Assembly: GCF_024166365.1 (NCBI RefSeq) | Contig: NC_064831.1 | Location: 31,982,768-32,046,767, forward strand | DNA length: 64,000 bases | Reading direction: 5' to 3' | From: Elephas maximus indicus | Taxonomy: Eukaryota; Chordata; Mammalia; Proboscidea; Elephantidae | Part shown: positions 21,455 through 32,937 of the stretch, piece after piece | Numbering within the stretch: position 1 is the first letter of the stretch | How the letters are laid out: every line of letters starts with the position of its first letter | Notes under the pieces: generated by a model | Seen by the model: the letters and a program-made list of their open reading frames with translations, nothing else | The model's database searches: none | What the model was told of the DNA's origin: nothing | Made by a program: the position numbers and the translations under genes

Positions 21455-21982
21455 GACAACATCACATTTAAGTTGCTTCTGCATAAAGAGATGGGCATCA
21501 CTCAGGGGCTATAGCATTAACCACCAGACCCAACTGGGCACACACCTGCCAGCAAGCTCAGGGCCTCTCAGCAAGCCAGGGGCTGGCCAGGGTCTTCCTG
21601 GCACCGTGTGTGCCCTGCTTAGAAGGAGACAACGCTGGGGGCCCCAAACACGATTCAGGACAAACGCTGGCTCCCTCAGCACCCACTTGATGGACACCAA
21701 GTGGGGTGCGGCACTGGTTCACCGCATCTGGCCAGTAAGCCTCCCTGTGGGGCTCACATATTCAGACAAGCAGATGGTGGGTAAGGCAGGCTGAGTTGTA
21801 GGGGCGTGTGGCTCTCTCTTCTCTCTGAACCTTGTCATTGCTGGCAAATGGGGACATGGATGTGCATTTGGGAATGTGTGCCTGATGAGAAGCAGCACTA
21901 CCTGCCAAGGCCCAAAGCTTGGAGCCCTGCGGCTGCCTGCCTGCTTCCCCTTGCACTGCTCTGCCATCCCCGGTTGCTGCTG
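21455..21982. other. Moderately GC-rich unique sequence
   Basis: About 530 bases hold overlapping short open frames on both strands but no recognised protein. There are too few CpG pairs for a CpG island. Nothing is supported. Confidence 0.45.
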
Positions 21983-22420
21983 GTGTTGTTGTTGGCTACT
22001 GTCAAGGAGGCCCTGACTCATGGTGGCCCCATGCACAACAGAACAAAATGCTCTGCATCCTCCTGGCCCTCACTCCTCCCCGACACAGGGCCCAACTTGC
22101 AGATATCCAACTAGGTGGATAAGGGTGTGGTGAGAACCAGAGACAAGTCAAAAGAAGCCTTCTCATGATCAGTTGCAGATCCAACTATTGTGATCCATAG
22201 AGGTTTCCATTGGCTAATTTTCAGAAGTAGATTGCCAGTGTTTCTTCCTTGTCCGTCTTAGTCTGGAAGCTCTGCTGGAAGTTCCTCAGCATTATAGCAA
22301 CATGCAAGCCTCCACTGAGAGACAGGTGGTGGCTGAACAAGAGGTGTATTGGCTGGGAATCGAACCCAGGTCTCCCGCATGGGAGGTGGGAATTCTACCG
22401 CTGAACCACCGCTGTCTCTT
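21983..22420 (-). mobile_element. tRNA-Gly SINE, copy 2, with an internal insert
   Basis: On the minus strand the head at 22420-22350 keeps ggtggttcagcggtagaatt and gggttcgattcccagccaat, both pol III boxes of tRNA-Gly. The middle and RTE-like tail follow. Compared with other copies it carries about 90 extra bases around 22075-22165. It is the best preserved tRNA-Gly head in the window, but it is followed by SINE sequence rather than a tRNA terminator. Confidence 0.88.
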
Positions 22421-22797
22421 TCGGACGTCCCAGGTAGATGGATAGTATTGCTGGCTCCCAATACCAGCCCTTTCTGTTAAAAATTGGTTACTGAAAGCTG
22501 TGCAAAAATTAGCCACAATGGTCCAGGACTGAGTGGATTTGAAATACAGGAAGAGCACATATCCAAAAGCTGGCTGGTAGGCTTGCTAAGAAGCACTCTC
22601 AGTGCTCACTTCCCGGCCCTGCTTCATTTCTGCTCCTTGGGGGTCAGCAAGGGCAGCACAATAGGTCTGCTCTGTAGAATGCTCGTCTTTGTGGTCTTGT
22701 GAACCCTCCACCTGTTACTGTCACCCAAACTTTGCAACCTCAACCTCCCTTCCTGGTTTTGTGTTTTCCCCTGGTTTAAGGGTGCCTTCTCCCTCAG
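22421..22797. other. Unique sequence, nothing recognised
   Basis: No gene or repeat was recognised. Confidence 0.45.
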
Positions 22798-23003
22798 ATG
22801 GAGTCCCTAGGTGGTGCAAACTGTTAAAACACTCAACTGCTAATCAAAAGGTTGGAGGTTGGAGTCTATGCAGAAGTGCCTCGAAAGAAAGGCCTGGAGA
22901 TCTAATTTCAAAAATTAAGCCATTGAAAACCCTGTAGAGCACAGCTCTACTCTGACACACGAGGTCGCCACGAGTCACAGTCAATTCCACAGCATCTGGT
23001 TTT
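22798..23003 (+). mobile_element. tRNA-derived SINE, type A (long)
   Basis: Head gagtccctaggtggtgcaaa is followed by a type A middle (cgaaagaaaggcctggagat ... ttaagccattgaaaaccc) and tail (gtcgccacgagtcacagtca). It is diverged, so older than the type C copies. Confidence 0.88.
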
Positions 23004-23160
23004 TTTTCTTAGATTTCCAGCATTCTCTTTTTGTTCCCTTTTCTCCTTTTCTCAAGGCACTTGAGAACTCATTCACTTACTGTAAGATTGTGATAACTTG
23101 ACATTTCTTCTAAGGAAGATTTACAATTTAAAAGAGACCATTAAAAAGAAAAAAAAAAAA

Positions 23161-23310
23161 AAACCTATTGCCATCAAGTGGATTCCAACTGATAGCAACC
23201 CTATAGGACAAAGTAGAACTGCCCCATAGGATTTCCAAGGAGCAGCTGGTGGATTTGAATTGCTGACCTTTATGGTTAGTAGCTGTAGTTGTTAACCACT
23301 ACGACCAAGG
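23161..23310 (-). mobile_element. tRNA-derived SINE, type C
   Basis: An A-run at 23150-23163 leads into the tail complement (ttgccatcaagtggattcca), followed directly by ggatttccaaggagcagctg and the head complement. Confidence 0.88.
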
Positions 23311-23686
23311 GAGGAAGGAAACGGCTTCCCTCTAGGGAATAAACTATAGAAGGTGGCATTGGAACCTCCAGAGATGGGCCAAAGGGAAATGACTTTTAGT
23401 CTGGAGATGCCATGTCTTAAATCACACCACAGAGACTTGTTTCCTTATGCATAAGAGCGCTACTTATTCATTGGCACAGTGAGGTTCAACAGTGAGCAAA
23501 GCCTAAGGTTATTTCCATTCTGAGTCCAAGCCCATGACTGGGTCCCTGTACCTGAACTGCAGTCACCTGTGGAGGCAGCTCCAGGGCCTAAGGACAGAAG
23601 GTCCTGGACTTGCCTCTTCTCTCTCCCAGACCTTCTCTTCCACTGATTACTGGTTAGGAAAGAGCAGCTGCACTTTAGCCTTCCAC
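23311..23686. other. Unique sequence, nothing recognised
   Basis: About 375 bases without a recognised feature. Confidence 0.45.
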
Positions 23687-23689
23687 CTT

Positions 23690-23875
23690 GGCTACTGATG
23701 GCAAAGCGGTTAAAGTGATCGACTGCTAACCAAAAGGTCGGTGGTTCGAAACCACCAGCGGCTCTGTGAGAGAAAGATGTGGCAGTCTGCCTTGATAGAG
23801 CTTTAAAAAAAAACAGCCTTGGAAATTCCATGGGGTCACTATGAGGTGGAATCAACTTGACAACAGTGGGGTTTT
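23690..23875 (+). mobile_element. tRNA-derived SINE, type B
   Basis: Head tggcaaagcggttaaagtga, B-box-like ggtggttcgaaaccacc, type B middle (gagagaaagatgtggcagtc) and tail. A short duplication ttggctact flanks it (about 23688 and 23876). Confidence 0.87.
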
Positions 23876-23884
23876 TGGCTACTC

Positions 23885-24204
23885 TATCTAGCTCCTTCCC
23901 TGGGTTTTTTTTTTAGCTCCTTCCCTGCACTGGGCAGCAGTAAAGAGGGAGTGACAGGCCGGTTGGAAGAATGAGTGGGATGGTTGTAGCAGGAAAAAGA
24001 AAGAGATACCAATGGTGACAGTCTACAAATACCATCCATCAGGACCCTCCCTCACACCCAAGCTGGTGAACTGGGTGGATAAGGGTGTGGCAAGAACAGG
24101 AGATAAAAGGGTGTTCTCTGGCCCCCCAGGGTAATACAGGCAACATGCAGAAGGGGCATGTTGTGCTCAGTAGCAGGCACTGCTGTTTGGTGGTTTTTCT
24201 TCGA
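23885..24204. other. Unique sequence containing a 40-bp block shared with 22104-22145
   Basis: There is no gene. Bases 24070-24105 (gtggataagggtgtgg core) match a block inside the tRNA-Gly SINE copy at 21983. Confidence 0.55.
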
Positions 24205-24512
24205 CCGTTGTTATTCTTGTCTGCCATCAAGTTGGCCCCCGAATCATGGCGGCCCCGTGCAGAACGCAGCACAACATTGCCGAGTCCTGCCCCATCCCCA
24301 TGATCACTCGTGGATCAGACCATCGTGATGCATAGGGGTTTCGTTGGCTGATTTTCAGAAGTAGATCACCAGGCCTTTCTTCCTAGTCTTAGCCTATGAA
24401 GCTCTGCATCATAGCAAAACACAAGTCACCACTGACAGACAGTGGCTTGGGAATTGGACCTGGGTCTCCTGCCTGGGAGGGCAGAGTGCTACCACTGAAT
24501 CACCACTGACTG
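24205..24512 (-). mobile_element. tRNA-Gly SINE, copy 3
   Basis: The minus-strand copy starts at the RTE-like tail (complement of ttgttattcttgtctgccat). It passes through the shared middle (complement of gattttcagaagtagatcac) to a tRNA-Gly head (complement of tgctaccactgaatcaccac). Confidence 0.85.
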
Positions 24513-24527
24513 CACTTTTCTCCAGCT

Positions 24528-24723
24528 GTTGTCGTTGTGTGCCGTCCAGTCAATTATAACTCATAGCGATCTGTGGGACAAAGTAGAAGTGCCCCCACAG
24601 CGTTTCCTAGGCTGTAATCTCTATGGAAGGAGATCACCAGGTCTTCTCTCTCAAAAAGTCGCTGGGTGGGTTTGAACTGCCAACCTTTCAGTTAGCAGAT
24701 GGGCACTTAACCATAAGGGCTCC
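24528..24723 (-). mobile_element. tRNA-derived SINE, type B
   Basis: The antisense copy starts ttgtcgttgtgtgccgtcca, contains ctaggctgtaatctctatgg, and ends with the head complement near the complement of gagcccttatggtt. It sits immediately next to the tRNA-Gly SINE. Confidence 0.85.
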
Positions 24724-25767
24724 TTTTTCTTGACTAGAGACAGCTAAATTTACAATTAATTAAGACAGAGAAGGCCACATTGAACGCTCCACACGTCAGT
24801 GGGCTAATGCCTCCTGAGTACTCACACTGTATTCCATGCGGGGCCAGACACAGGGGAGATCTGGCCTTATCATCAGGTAGCTGACATCCTGTGTCTGTGT
24901 GGTGGCCTCCAATCATCCAGCTTGTTACAGAAAAAGCAAGGTCATTCTCCTCACCCAGGGTGCCTCAGGGGCTGAGCTCAACGAGGAGCTGAGGGGAGGG
25001 GTGGGCAGAGCCCTCCTGCAGGCTGTGAAGAGAGTAAAGGGCAGGCTTCCTTGTGGTGTTTCTGCTGGTTTATTTTCTGCAGGATTTTTCTCTCCTCTGT
25101 CAGCTACTCTCTTTGTTAAAGGAAGTTATTTTCTGTGCTGAATTTATTGGCCATGCCAAGAATTTATTTTCTCCAAAGGCGTTGTCATAGATGTCTACTC
25201 TTCTATCCTGGGGTATAAAGAGATCTGAAATGGACAAAAATGGAAGAAATTAAAAAACCCAAGAGGGAAGGCATCAGGATGGTGCAAAACGTAGGTTCTG
25301 TCTGCATGAGACCTTCCCCACTGCTGGAGCAGGTCTTCAACAGAGAATGAGAAATCAATTTCCAGCAGAAAACCTTGTGAGTGAAGCTCTCGTTTATGGG
25401 TACATCTTTTTAAAAAATCTTCTTCCTCTCTCTTTGCATAATGGATTCAGCCATTTGTGGGAAAATCTAAGCCATGTGCACATCAAGGAGGCAAATTTGG
25501 GCTTTGTGCAACTCTACCTACTGATTCAGTGAACCTTTTTATGCCTGGTCCTGCAGATATGGAGATAAATACTATGGCTTATCTCATGGGCTTGACGGTC
25601 TGATGAAAGTGGCTGAACGAAAATCTATCATATCCAATCCATAGTTAAATCCAAAAAGTAGCTCCAGAAATAACTGTCCATTTCTCTCTTTTGGCATCAT
25701 CATTCCCATCAAAGCCAACACCATCTCTTGTTTAGACTACAATAATAGCCTCCTACAGTACATTGAA
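24724..25767. other. Unique sequence, nothing recognised
   Basis: About 1 kb without recognised repeats. Several short open frames (60-80 codons) show no family features. Confidence 0.5.
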
Positions 25768-25768
25768 G

Positions 25769-25925
25769 AAAGCCGGTGGAGTAGTGATTAAGAGCTACAG
25801 CTACTAATCAAAAGGTCGGTAGTTTGAATCCACCAGGTGCTCCTTGGAAACTCTGCAGGGCAGTTCTACCCTGTCCTATAGGGTTGCTATGACTCAGAAT
25901 CAACTTGATGGCAATGGGTCATGGG
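25769..25925 (+). mobile_element. tRNA-derived SINE, type C
   Basis: The short form is flanked by tacagtacattgaag at 25754-25768 and again at about 25928-25942. It lies directly against a second SINE in the same direction. Confidence 0.9.
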
Positions 25926-25942
25926 TTTACAGTACATTGAAG

Positions 25943-26128
25943 GAGCACTGGTGGCACATTGGTTAAAGCAATTGGCTAATTGAACTAATCAATAGTTTAC
26001 TGGTTCAAAATCACCATCAGCTCTGTGGGAGTAAGATGTGGCAGTCTGCTACCATAGAGATTTACAGCCTTGGAAACCCTATGAGGTCACTATGAGTCAG
26101 AATTGATGACAGTGGGTTTGGCTTTTTT
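25943..26128 (+). mobile_element. tRNA-derived SINE, type B
   Basis: A diverged long form: head gcactggtggcacattggtt, middle gtgggagtaagatgtggcag, tail ggtcactatgagtcagaatt. The type C copy upstream inserted at its 5' boundary. Confidence 0.85.
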
Positions 26129-26136
26129 AGTTTTAT

Positions 26137-26540
26137 GGTACACTGTTTTACAGCCCACCAAATATTACATTTTCCTTCCACATAGTGGCCCTCCCTTCTC
26201 TCTTGAACTCAGGAGTGGGATTGACTTGGCCATATGACTTGATCTGGCCAATAAAATACAGGCAGAAGTGACAGGTGACACTTCTAGGCAGAGATTTTAA
26301 GAGCCAATACATGGTTTGCCATGTTCCTTTCCTGTTATAGTGATCATCAGTGTTCAGCACGGTGGTTGCTACGTCACCCTAGATCCTGGAGTGAGCAGAT
26401 GTGGAGTAGAGCCCCCAGCTGGCCTGCAATGGATACATAGCATGAGTGAGAAATAATTGTTCCTTCATGATACAAGCCACAAAGATTTGGGGGTTGTTTT
26501 TTACTGCAGCAATACCTAGCCCGTCCTGACTGACATACCT
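26137..26540 (+). mobile_element. MLT1-type MaLR LTR
   Basis: cacttctaggcagagatttt, aagagccaatacatggtttg, gagcccccagctggcctgca, gtgagaaataattgttcctt and ctagcccgtcctgactgaca occur in the order of an MLT1 LTR. No internal region is present. Confidence 0.85.
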
Positions 26541-26589
26541 CCTGAATTGTTTCCCTGATTCTACCTTGCTCCACCTTAATCAAATCTTC

Positions 26590-26728
26590 AAATAACAGCC
26601 AAAATCTCTTTCGAAAATAAGTTACACAGCAACAAAGAATACAATCAATGTCGCTGAATTGTACATGTGGAAACTGTTGAATTGGTGAAGGTTTTGCGTA
26701 TATTTTTGCCATAATAAAATAAGTAAAT
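26590..26728 (+). mobile_element. L1 3'-end fragment (old)
   Basis: tgtcgctgaattgtacatgt, gttgaattggtgaaggtttt and gccataataaaataagtaaa resemble the terminal 3' UTR of an L1. A related copy ends at 45344. Confidence 0.6.
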
Positions 26729-26749
26729 CAAACTTGCTAGAAGTCTTTT

Positions 26750-27292
26750 AGTGGGTTTCCATGACAGTGGGAATGAAATCTAAGCCCCCTAACATGGTTC
26801 CATCTGTTCCAGGCCTGGCCTTTTCTCTATGCTCCTTTTATATCACCAGTTGCTCCCCACCCTCCCACACATGTGCCCCAGTTACACAGGCTTCCTTTCC
26901 ACGTTCACGAAAACCTAGACCCCTTTGTCATCCCTGGGCCTCTCCACACACTGCTTTCATTAACTGAAGCTCTCTGTCACCTTTTCTAACATGGCTGGTT
27001 CCTTCTCTTCTGGTTTCAGCTTCAATGTCGCCTCCCAAAGACGTTTGCTCTGTTTGGCCAATTAAGATTAAGTACCCCTGTTCTTCTTGTCGTTAACATC
27101 ATATTCTTTTAATTCATATCTCTTATTTTGGTCTTTAATTACATATTTGTTTACTTTTATACTGTTCCTGTCTCTCCACTGAGATATAAACTCCATGAAC
27201 TCAGGGCCCATGCCTGTTTTGCTCACAATGGCATATTCAGCATCTCACACAGTGTCTGTCACAGACATGTTTGTTGAATGAATGAATACACA
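26750..27292 (+). mobile_element. L2 LINE 3' end
   Basis: The final ~540 bp of an L2, with gaactcagggcccatgcctg, cacacagtgtctgtcacaga and the terminal tgttgaatgaatgaat. The upstream C/T-rich part also follows L2. Confidence 0.75.
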
Positions 27293-28218
27293 AAGTAACT
27301 GCTTTTACAAAATTATAATTAAACTGGTAGTTGTAGGAAGCCCTGCAACAAGGAGTATATATGAGAGATGCCTTCAAAGAGAAAGAAATATTTAAGAAGG
27401 CATAGGTGTGAACTAGAGAGGGTCTGGAATGGCAGAGAAGGTCTAATTTCAGGTTAAGACATAAGGCTGGTTCCAATATGAATCCAGAGTTTCAAGTCAT
27501 AGTGAAAGAAGTCTAGAGTACAAATCAAAATCTCACGAAACCATCACTACACAGAATCTCCAAGAGCCAGTCAGCCACCCCTTCCCTCTCCCACCTCCCC
27601 ATGCCAGCAGGGAACGTGCCATTCCATAGGTGTATAGGCAGGTACACTGTTAAAAGGGTGTATTGATTTAATTTTGCCTGTTTGTCTGGTTTTTGCTGGC
27701 ATACTCTCTAATAGAATTTTGAGAGGCTAATGTGCAACTTCACTCATTTTCAAGTTAATATTTAAATTTTTATTATAAGTTTAAATAGTTGCAAAGGATA
27801 TAATTTTGGCATATTATAAATATTGACATTTTTTAAAGAAAATAATAAAATCACTCTTTTATATCTAATTAAATGAAAATCCTACATTTGATACTCACCA
27901 TTTTAAAAAAGTACATGAAAGTGATCTTTTACAGTTGGAAGTTTCATGGTATTCTTTTTTCTCCTTGAACTCCTAATTTCATTCCATTTGGCCCACGGAA
28001 CTTTATAGTAATATAAACTTCTCCACAATAAAATATCAATACATTATAAATCGTGATAAATAACTATTAAACATCAAAGTAAAATTTTATTTAAAATGAA
28101 TCTCTAATGGATAGATGAGGCTCCCTCCCCACCCCCTGCCAAATAGTTCAGGAGCCTATGGAAGATGACCTTTTGCCAGAATAAGACAGGCTTCAGCAAC
28201 AATTCTGTTTCTTCTTTT
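27293..28218. other. AT-rich unique sequence
   Basis: No gene or recognised repeat in about 925 bases. Confidence 0.5.
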
Positions 28219-28395
28219 TTTTAAATTGTGATTTAGGTGAAAGTTTACAGAGCAAGTTAGTTTCTCGTTCAAAAATGTATACACAAATTGTTTCATGGCA
28301 TTGGCTGCAATCCCACATGGTGTCAGCATTTTCCCCCTTTCCCTTTCCACCCTGGGTTCTCAGGGTCCATAAAAATTGTGATTAGATGCCACGAA
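28219..28395 (-). mobile_element. L1 3'-end fragment, antisense
   Basis: A T-run then gatttaggtgaaagtttaca and catatgtatacacaaatt-like sequence correspond to the complement of the end of L1 #1 (tttgtaaacgttcacttaa). Confidence 0.6.
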
Positions 28396-28696
28396 GTAAT
28401 TGGCGATGCCTTAACCCTACTCATGTTGTAAGGCCCAGGGGTCTCTCTGTCCTTGTCAAGGGGAATGCTAACCTTCCCTCCTTTCATACAAAGCAGCAAT
28501 TCTGTTTCTACTTACTGTGTTTTAAAACGTAATCACTGAACTTCCTTGCTCACATAAATACCTAGATAGGCTAGAAGGCAGGTAGGTATGTTTTAATAAA
28601 ACCATTCAATTTTTTTTTTTAACTCTCTCTGATTTTTACACCAAAAATAACAAAATGATCTATCATCACAAATTATTTTTAATGCCTGAGGCCTGA

Positions 28697-28852
28697 CAAC
28701 TCAAAAAACCCGCTGTCATCAAGTCTATTCCAACTCCTACCACCGTATAGGACAGAGTAGAACTGCTCCATAGAATTTCCAAGGGGTGCCTGGTGGATTC
28801 AAACTGCCAACTTTTCGGTTAGCGATCAGAGCTCTCAACCACTATGCCACCA
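28697..28852 (-). mobile_element. tRNA-derived SINE, type C
   Basis: The antisense short form runs from tcatcaagtctattccaact through aatttccaaggggtgcctgg to gccaccaga. Confidence 0.88.
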
Positions 28853-29479
28853 GACTTTACTGAATGTTAATGTAAGCAAAGAATTGAAACCCACCTAACT
28901 TGCAAGCAAATTTGTTACACAGTCATTAGACTCATCTAATTTCTTAAGGTATGCCAAAGTATACCAGTCTTTACCAAGACTTATCAAATGGCTATCATTT
29001 ATACCTCTTAGTCTCCCACTTATAGGTACCTTGTTTAACTTGATACACTCATAGATGGTTGAAATTATTGCTAATTTCATTAGACCTTTTCCAATATAAT
29101 ATTTTTATATTAACTGCTTTAATATGATCACATGCTTTAAATACAGTTGAATACAACTTTGGAGTTACACATTAAACTTGCTCATTACTGGAAAATGTCT
29201 GCCATATAAACAATCCTTAGTGTCAAACCAATCAGCTAAATCAGGCTTATTTTCTGTCCAAACATATCTGACTTCATTTATTAATCCAAATAAATGTGTT
29301 AAGACATGTTCATATGACAACCTAATACAGATAGGCAAGATAATACTCCAAGCCTTGCCATGAAATAAGGCCTTGCCCTCACTGTGTCTTATCAAAAGTC
29401 CCAGGGATTTCTCACAGCAAGGAATGTTTCTGTGGCAGTATTTGGAGTAGGGAAAAGATGAGGTCTCAAAAAATATATA
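28853..29479. other. AT-rich unique sequence
   Basis: About 630 bases. Two short antiparallel open frames near 29165-29395 have no recognisable features. Confidence 0.45.
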
Positions 29480-29684
29480 GGAGCCCTAGTGGCACAGTGG
29501 TTAAGTGCTTGGCTGCTAACCAAAAGGTTGACTGTTCGAACCCACGAGCCACTCTGAGGGAGAAAGATGTAGCAGTCGGCTTCCATAAAGATTACAGCCT
29601 TCTAAACCCCATAGGGTAGTTCCACTCTGTCCTATAGGGTCACGAACAGTCGGAATTGACTCAATGGCAGTGAGTTTTTTGTTC
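29480..29684 (+). mobile_element. tRNA-derived SINE, type B
   Basis: Complete long form: ggagccctagtggcacagtg, gtgactgttcgaaccc-like B box, gagggagaaagatgtagcag, then the tail ending ggcagtgagttttttg. It sits just upstream of the antisense RTE C. Confidence 0.9.
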
Positions 29685-29705
29685 TAAATATGTAAATATA
29701 TATTA

Positions 29706-31245
29706 GTTATTGTTGTTAGGTGCCATTGAGTCAGCTCTGACTCCTAGTGCCCCAATGTACAACAGAATTAAACACTGCCCAGTCCTGTGCCATCCTCATA
29801 ATCATTGTTGTGCTTGAGTCCATAGTTGCAGCCACTGTGTCAATCCATCTTGTTGAGGGTCTTCCTCTTTACCAAGCATCATGTCCTTCTCCAGGAACTC
29901 ATCCCTCCTGATAACATTTCCAAAGTACGTGAGACGTAGTCTCGTCATCCTTGCTTCTAAGGAGCACTCTGGTTGTACTTTTTCCAAGACAGATTTGTTC
30001 ATTCTTCTGGCAGTCCATGGTATAGTCAATATTCTTTGCCAACACCATAACTCAAAGGCGCCAATTCTTTTTTGATCTTCCTTATTCATTGTCCAGCTTT
30101 CACATGAGTAGGAGGCGACTGAAAACACCATGGTTTGGATCAGGCACACCTTACTCTTCAAGGCGACATCTTTGCTTTTCAACACTTTAAAAGAGGTCTT
30201 TTGCAGCAGATTTGCCTGATGCAATGCATTTTTTGATTTCTTGGCTGCTGCTTCCATGGGTGTTGATTGTGGACCCAAGTAAAATGAAATCCTTGACAAC
30301 TTCAATCTTTTCTCTGTTTGTCATGATGTTGCTTATTGGTCCAGTTGTAAGGATTTTTTATGTCTTTATGTTGAAGCATAATCCATACTGAAGGCTGTGA
30401 TCTTTGATCTTCATCTGTAAGTGCTTCAAGTCTTCTTCACTGTCAGCAAGCAAGCTTGTGTCATCTGCATAACACAGGTTGTTAATGAGTCTTCTTCCAA
30501 TCCTGATGCCCGTTCTTCATATAGCCCAGCTTCTCAGATTATTTGCTCAGCATACAGATTAAATAAGTATGGTGAAAGGATACAATCCTGATGCGCACCT
30601 TTTGTGATTTTAAACCACACAGTATCCCCTTGTTCTGTTTGAATGACTGCCTTTTGCTATGTACAGACAGGTTCCTCATGAGCACAATTAAGTCTTCTGG
30701 AATTTCCATTCTTCTCCATGATTTGTTATGATCCACACAGTCGAACACCTCTGCATAGCCAGTAAAACACAGGTAAACATCTTTCTGGTATTCTTTACTT
30801 TTAGCCAAGATCCATTTGACATCAGCAATGATATCCCTTGTTTCACATCCTCTTCTGAATCCAGTTTGAATTTCTGGCAGTTCCTGTCGATGTACTACCA
30901 TAACCATTTTTGAATTGTCTTCAGCCATATTTTACTTGCACGTCCTATTAATGATATTGTTCGATAATTTCTTCATTCTGTCGGATCATCTTTCTTTGAA
31001 ATGGGCATAAATATGGACCTCTTCCAGTCGGTTGGCCAGGTAGCTGTCTTCCAAATTGCTTGGCATAGTTGAGAGAGCACCTACAGCGTTGCATCTGTTT
31101 GTTGAAACATCTCAATTGGTATTCAGTCAGTTCCTGGAGTCTTCTTTCTTGCCAATGCCTTCAGTGCAGCTTGGACCTCTTCTTTCAGTACCATTGGTTC
31201 TTGATCATATGCTACCTGCTGAAATGGTTGAACGTCAATCAATTC
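29706..31245 (-). mobile_element. RTE LINE C, antisense, 5'-truncated
   Basis: About 1.54 kb on the minus strand runs from the region between endonuclease and reverse transcriptase to the 3' terminus (complement of ttattgttgttaggtgccat). The right end stops abruptly near 31245. No target duplication is obvious. Confidence 0.9.
29802..30928 (-). pseudogene. RTE reverse-transcriptase remnant
   Basis: The minus-strand segment 30928-30539 gives L-P-E-I-Q-T-G-F-R-R-G and the D-H-N-K region. The Y-A-D-D codons lie at 30471-30460. The segment 30305-29802 gives the C-terminal part, with C-E-S-W-T and S-L-E-A-R-M-T-R-L-R-L-T-Y-F-G. Frames change at least twice, and G-R-P is damaged near 29850. Confidence 0.88.
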
Positions 31246-32034
31246 TTATATTATTGGGTTCTTACATACCGTCCCTTTGGTACTACAGAGGTTTTTACAT
31301 CCTGGGCAATGAATCATAGAATGATTTGGGATGGGTGAGAGAGAATGAATGCTTTTCTTTTGTAAAGCAGGAGAAGAGAGACTATGGAAGTGATTATGGG
31401 GAGGGGAAACAGCCTCATTTTCCAGCTAGCCCTACTCAATTTTAGGAAAGTGTAATGTGAAAGTTGAAGATCTGGAATCTGATTCTCTTAAATCTATGCA
31501 CACCCGTGTGCCTCTTGGGAAGTTTTTCATACCCCCAGGTTTGAAAACCAATGCCCAGTTGCTCTTGGGAGGGGTCTACCTTGTGCGGTAGAATGAACCA
31601 AGATCCTCCTCTACAATGGATGCAGACAGCGGGGGATAATGGGGGACCATCAGGGGTTACCTCAGCCATTCTGCTTTGGACTTACATCTCATCTCACCAC
31701 GTCCAGAAAAACAGCAATGCCACAGGAGTGGGGAGTGCTGAGGGATCGTTCGCACTACATCCTTATGATTTGGGAGCAGTTATTCTGGTCGCTGGGAAAA
31801 GGTTCCATCTTCTTGGGATAGGTGAAATGAGGAGCACGCTCATGCCTGTATTTCCACTCAATATCAACCCAAGAACTAATTCTACGTTCGATGACTTAGT
31901 CTGAATGAGTCAAAGCACTTTCCTTTAGTAAATCAAAGTGGAATACAAACTAGAACTCAGATTTTTCATTTGTTTATCAATTGACATGCCTGGGTTTTCA
32001 TTTATTTATCAATTGGACTTGTAACAATGCAGTT
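31246..32034. other. Unique sequence with a small direct repeat
   Basis: About 790 bases without a gene. A 21-base unit ttttcattt(g/a)tttatcaattg occurs at 31963-31983 and 31995-32015. Confidence 0.5.
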
Positions 32035-32190
32035 TTGACATGCCAAATGCTTTACATAATAATGCCTAATTCTCATAATAACCCTGCAAGGAAGTTATTA
32101 TTGCCCCGATCATATGGTTGAAAAAAACTGAGGCTCAGTGAAGCTTGCTATATTGGCCTGTGTCACATGGCTAAGTCGTGGCTGACTCAG
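32035..32190 (-). mobile_element. MIR fragment, antisense
   Basis: ccaaatgctttacataataa, tctcataataaccctgcaag, tattattgccccgatcat and gaggctcagtgaagcttgc follow reversed MIR order. Confidence 0.75.
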
Positions 32191-32607
32191 AGTCACCCAG
32201 CCTTTGTAGCTTTCACCCTCCATATCCTCTGCCCACCACACCCACTGCACATGGGAAAATCAGCAGGAGTAGTAATAAGCAGTTGTATATCCTTCTTTTC
32301 TGTGTCCTATGCCCATTCTTCAGGGTTATGAGTCATGTCCCAATTAACTGTAGAAATTGAATAGCATGGAGAAATTAACATCACATATAACCCCCAAATT
32401 GTTTGGACCAATAATTCACCCTTGTCTCCCTAAGAACTTTCAGAGAGCTCCTAACCAGTGACAGATTCTATTTTCACCACCTTGCTTTTCATTCCTACCC
32501 TTGAGTACAGATAGAATCATACAGAAGAGATAGTTGAAAGCTAAACAGGAAGAAGAAAGAGAGAAGAGAATCAAAGTGTTTAAATTACATCTGTACATCA
32601 GCAAGAT
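32191..32607. other. Unique sequence, nothing recognised
   Basis: About 415 bases without a recognised feature. Confidence 0.45.
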
Positions 32608-32765
32608 AGAGCCCTGGTGGCACAGTGGTTACAAGCTACGGTTACTAATCAAAAGGTCAGTAGTTCAAATCCACCAGGCGCTTCTTGAAAACCCTATGGG
32701 GTGGTTCTACTCTGTCCTAAAGGGTAGCTATGATGACCGGTTCGACGGCACCTAACAACAACAAT
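32608..32765 (+). mobile_element. tRNA-derived SINE, type C with an RTE-like terminus
   Basis: Short-form body. The last bases are ggcacctaacaacaacaat, the same terminus as RTE LINEs rather than the usual ggcaacgggttt of type C. This links the two families directly. Confidence 0.88.
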
Positions 32766-32937
32766 CGGCAATATAGCTGTTGTGATGTTTGTCTCACTCT
32801 GTAACTTTGGGCTTATAGGTACCACACCAATTTTAAACTGTATCTTCAATTAAAATTCATAGCCAGGAGATGGTGGGGTGCCTTGACTGCGGCCATGGGG
32901 TCTAAACCTCAAAATGCTGAGCATCAGCTGAGTTCCA

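Noticed and set aside
21455-21982. Possible CpG island and promoter
   Set aside because: GC content is moderate but CpG pairs are sparse, and no exon-like sequence follows.
22340-22420. Possible tRNA-Gly gene
   Set aside because: The boxes are good but the stems are imperfect, no terminator follows, and the sequence continues into the SINE body shared by six other copies.
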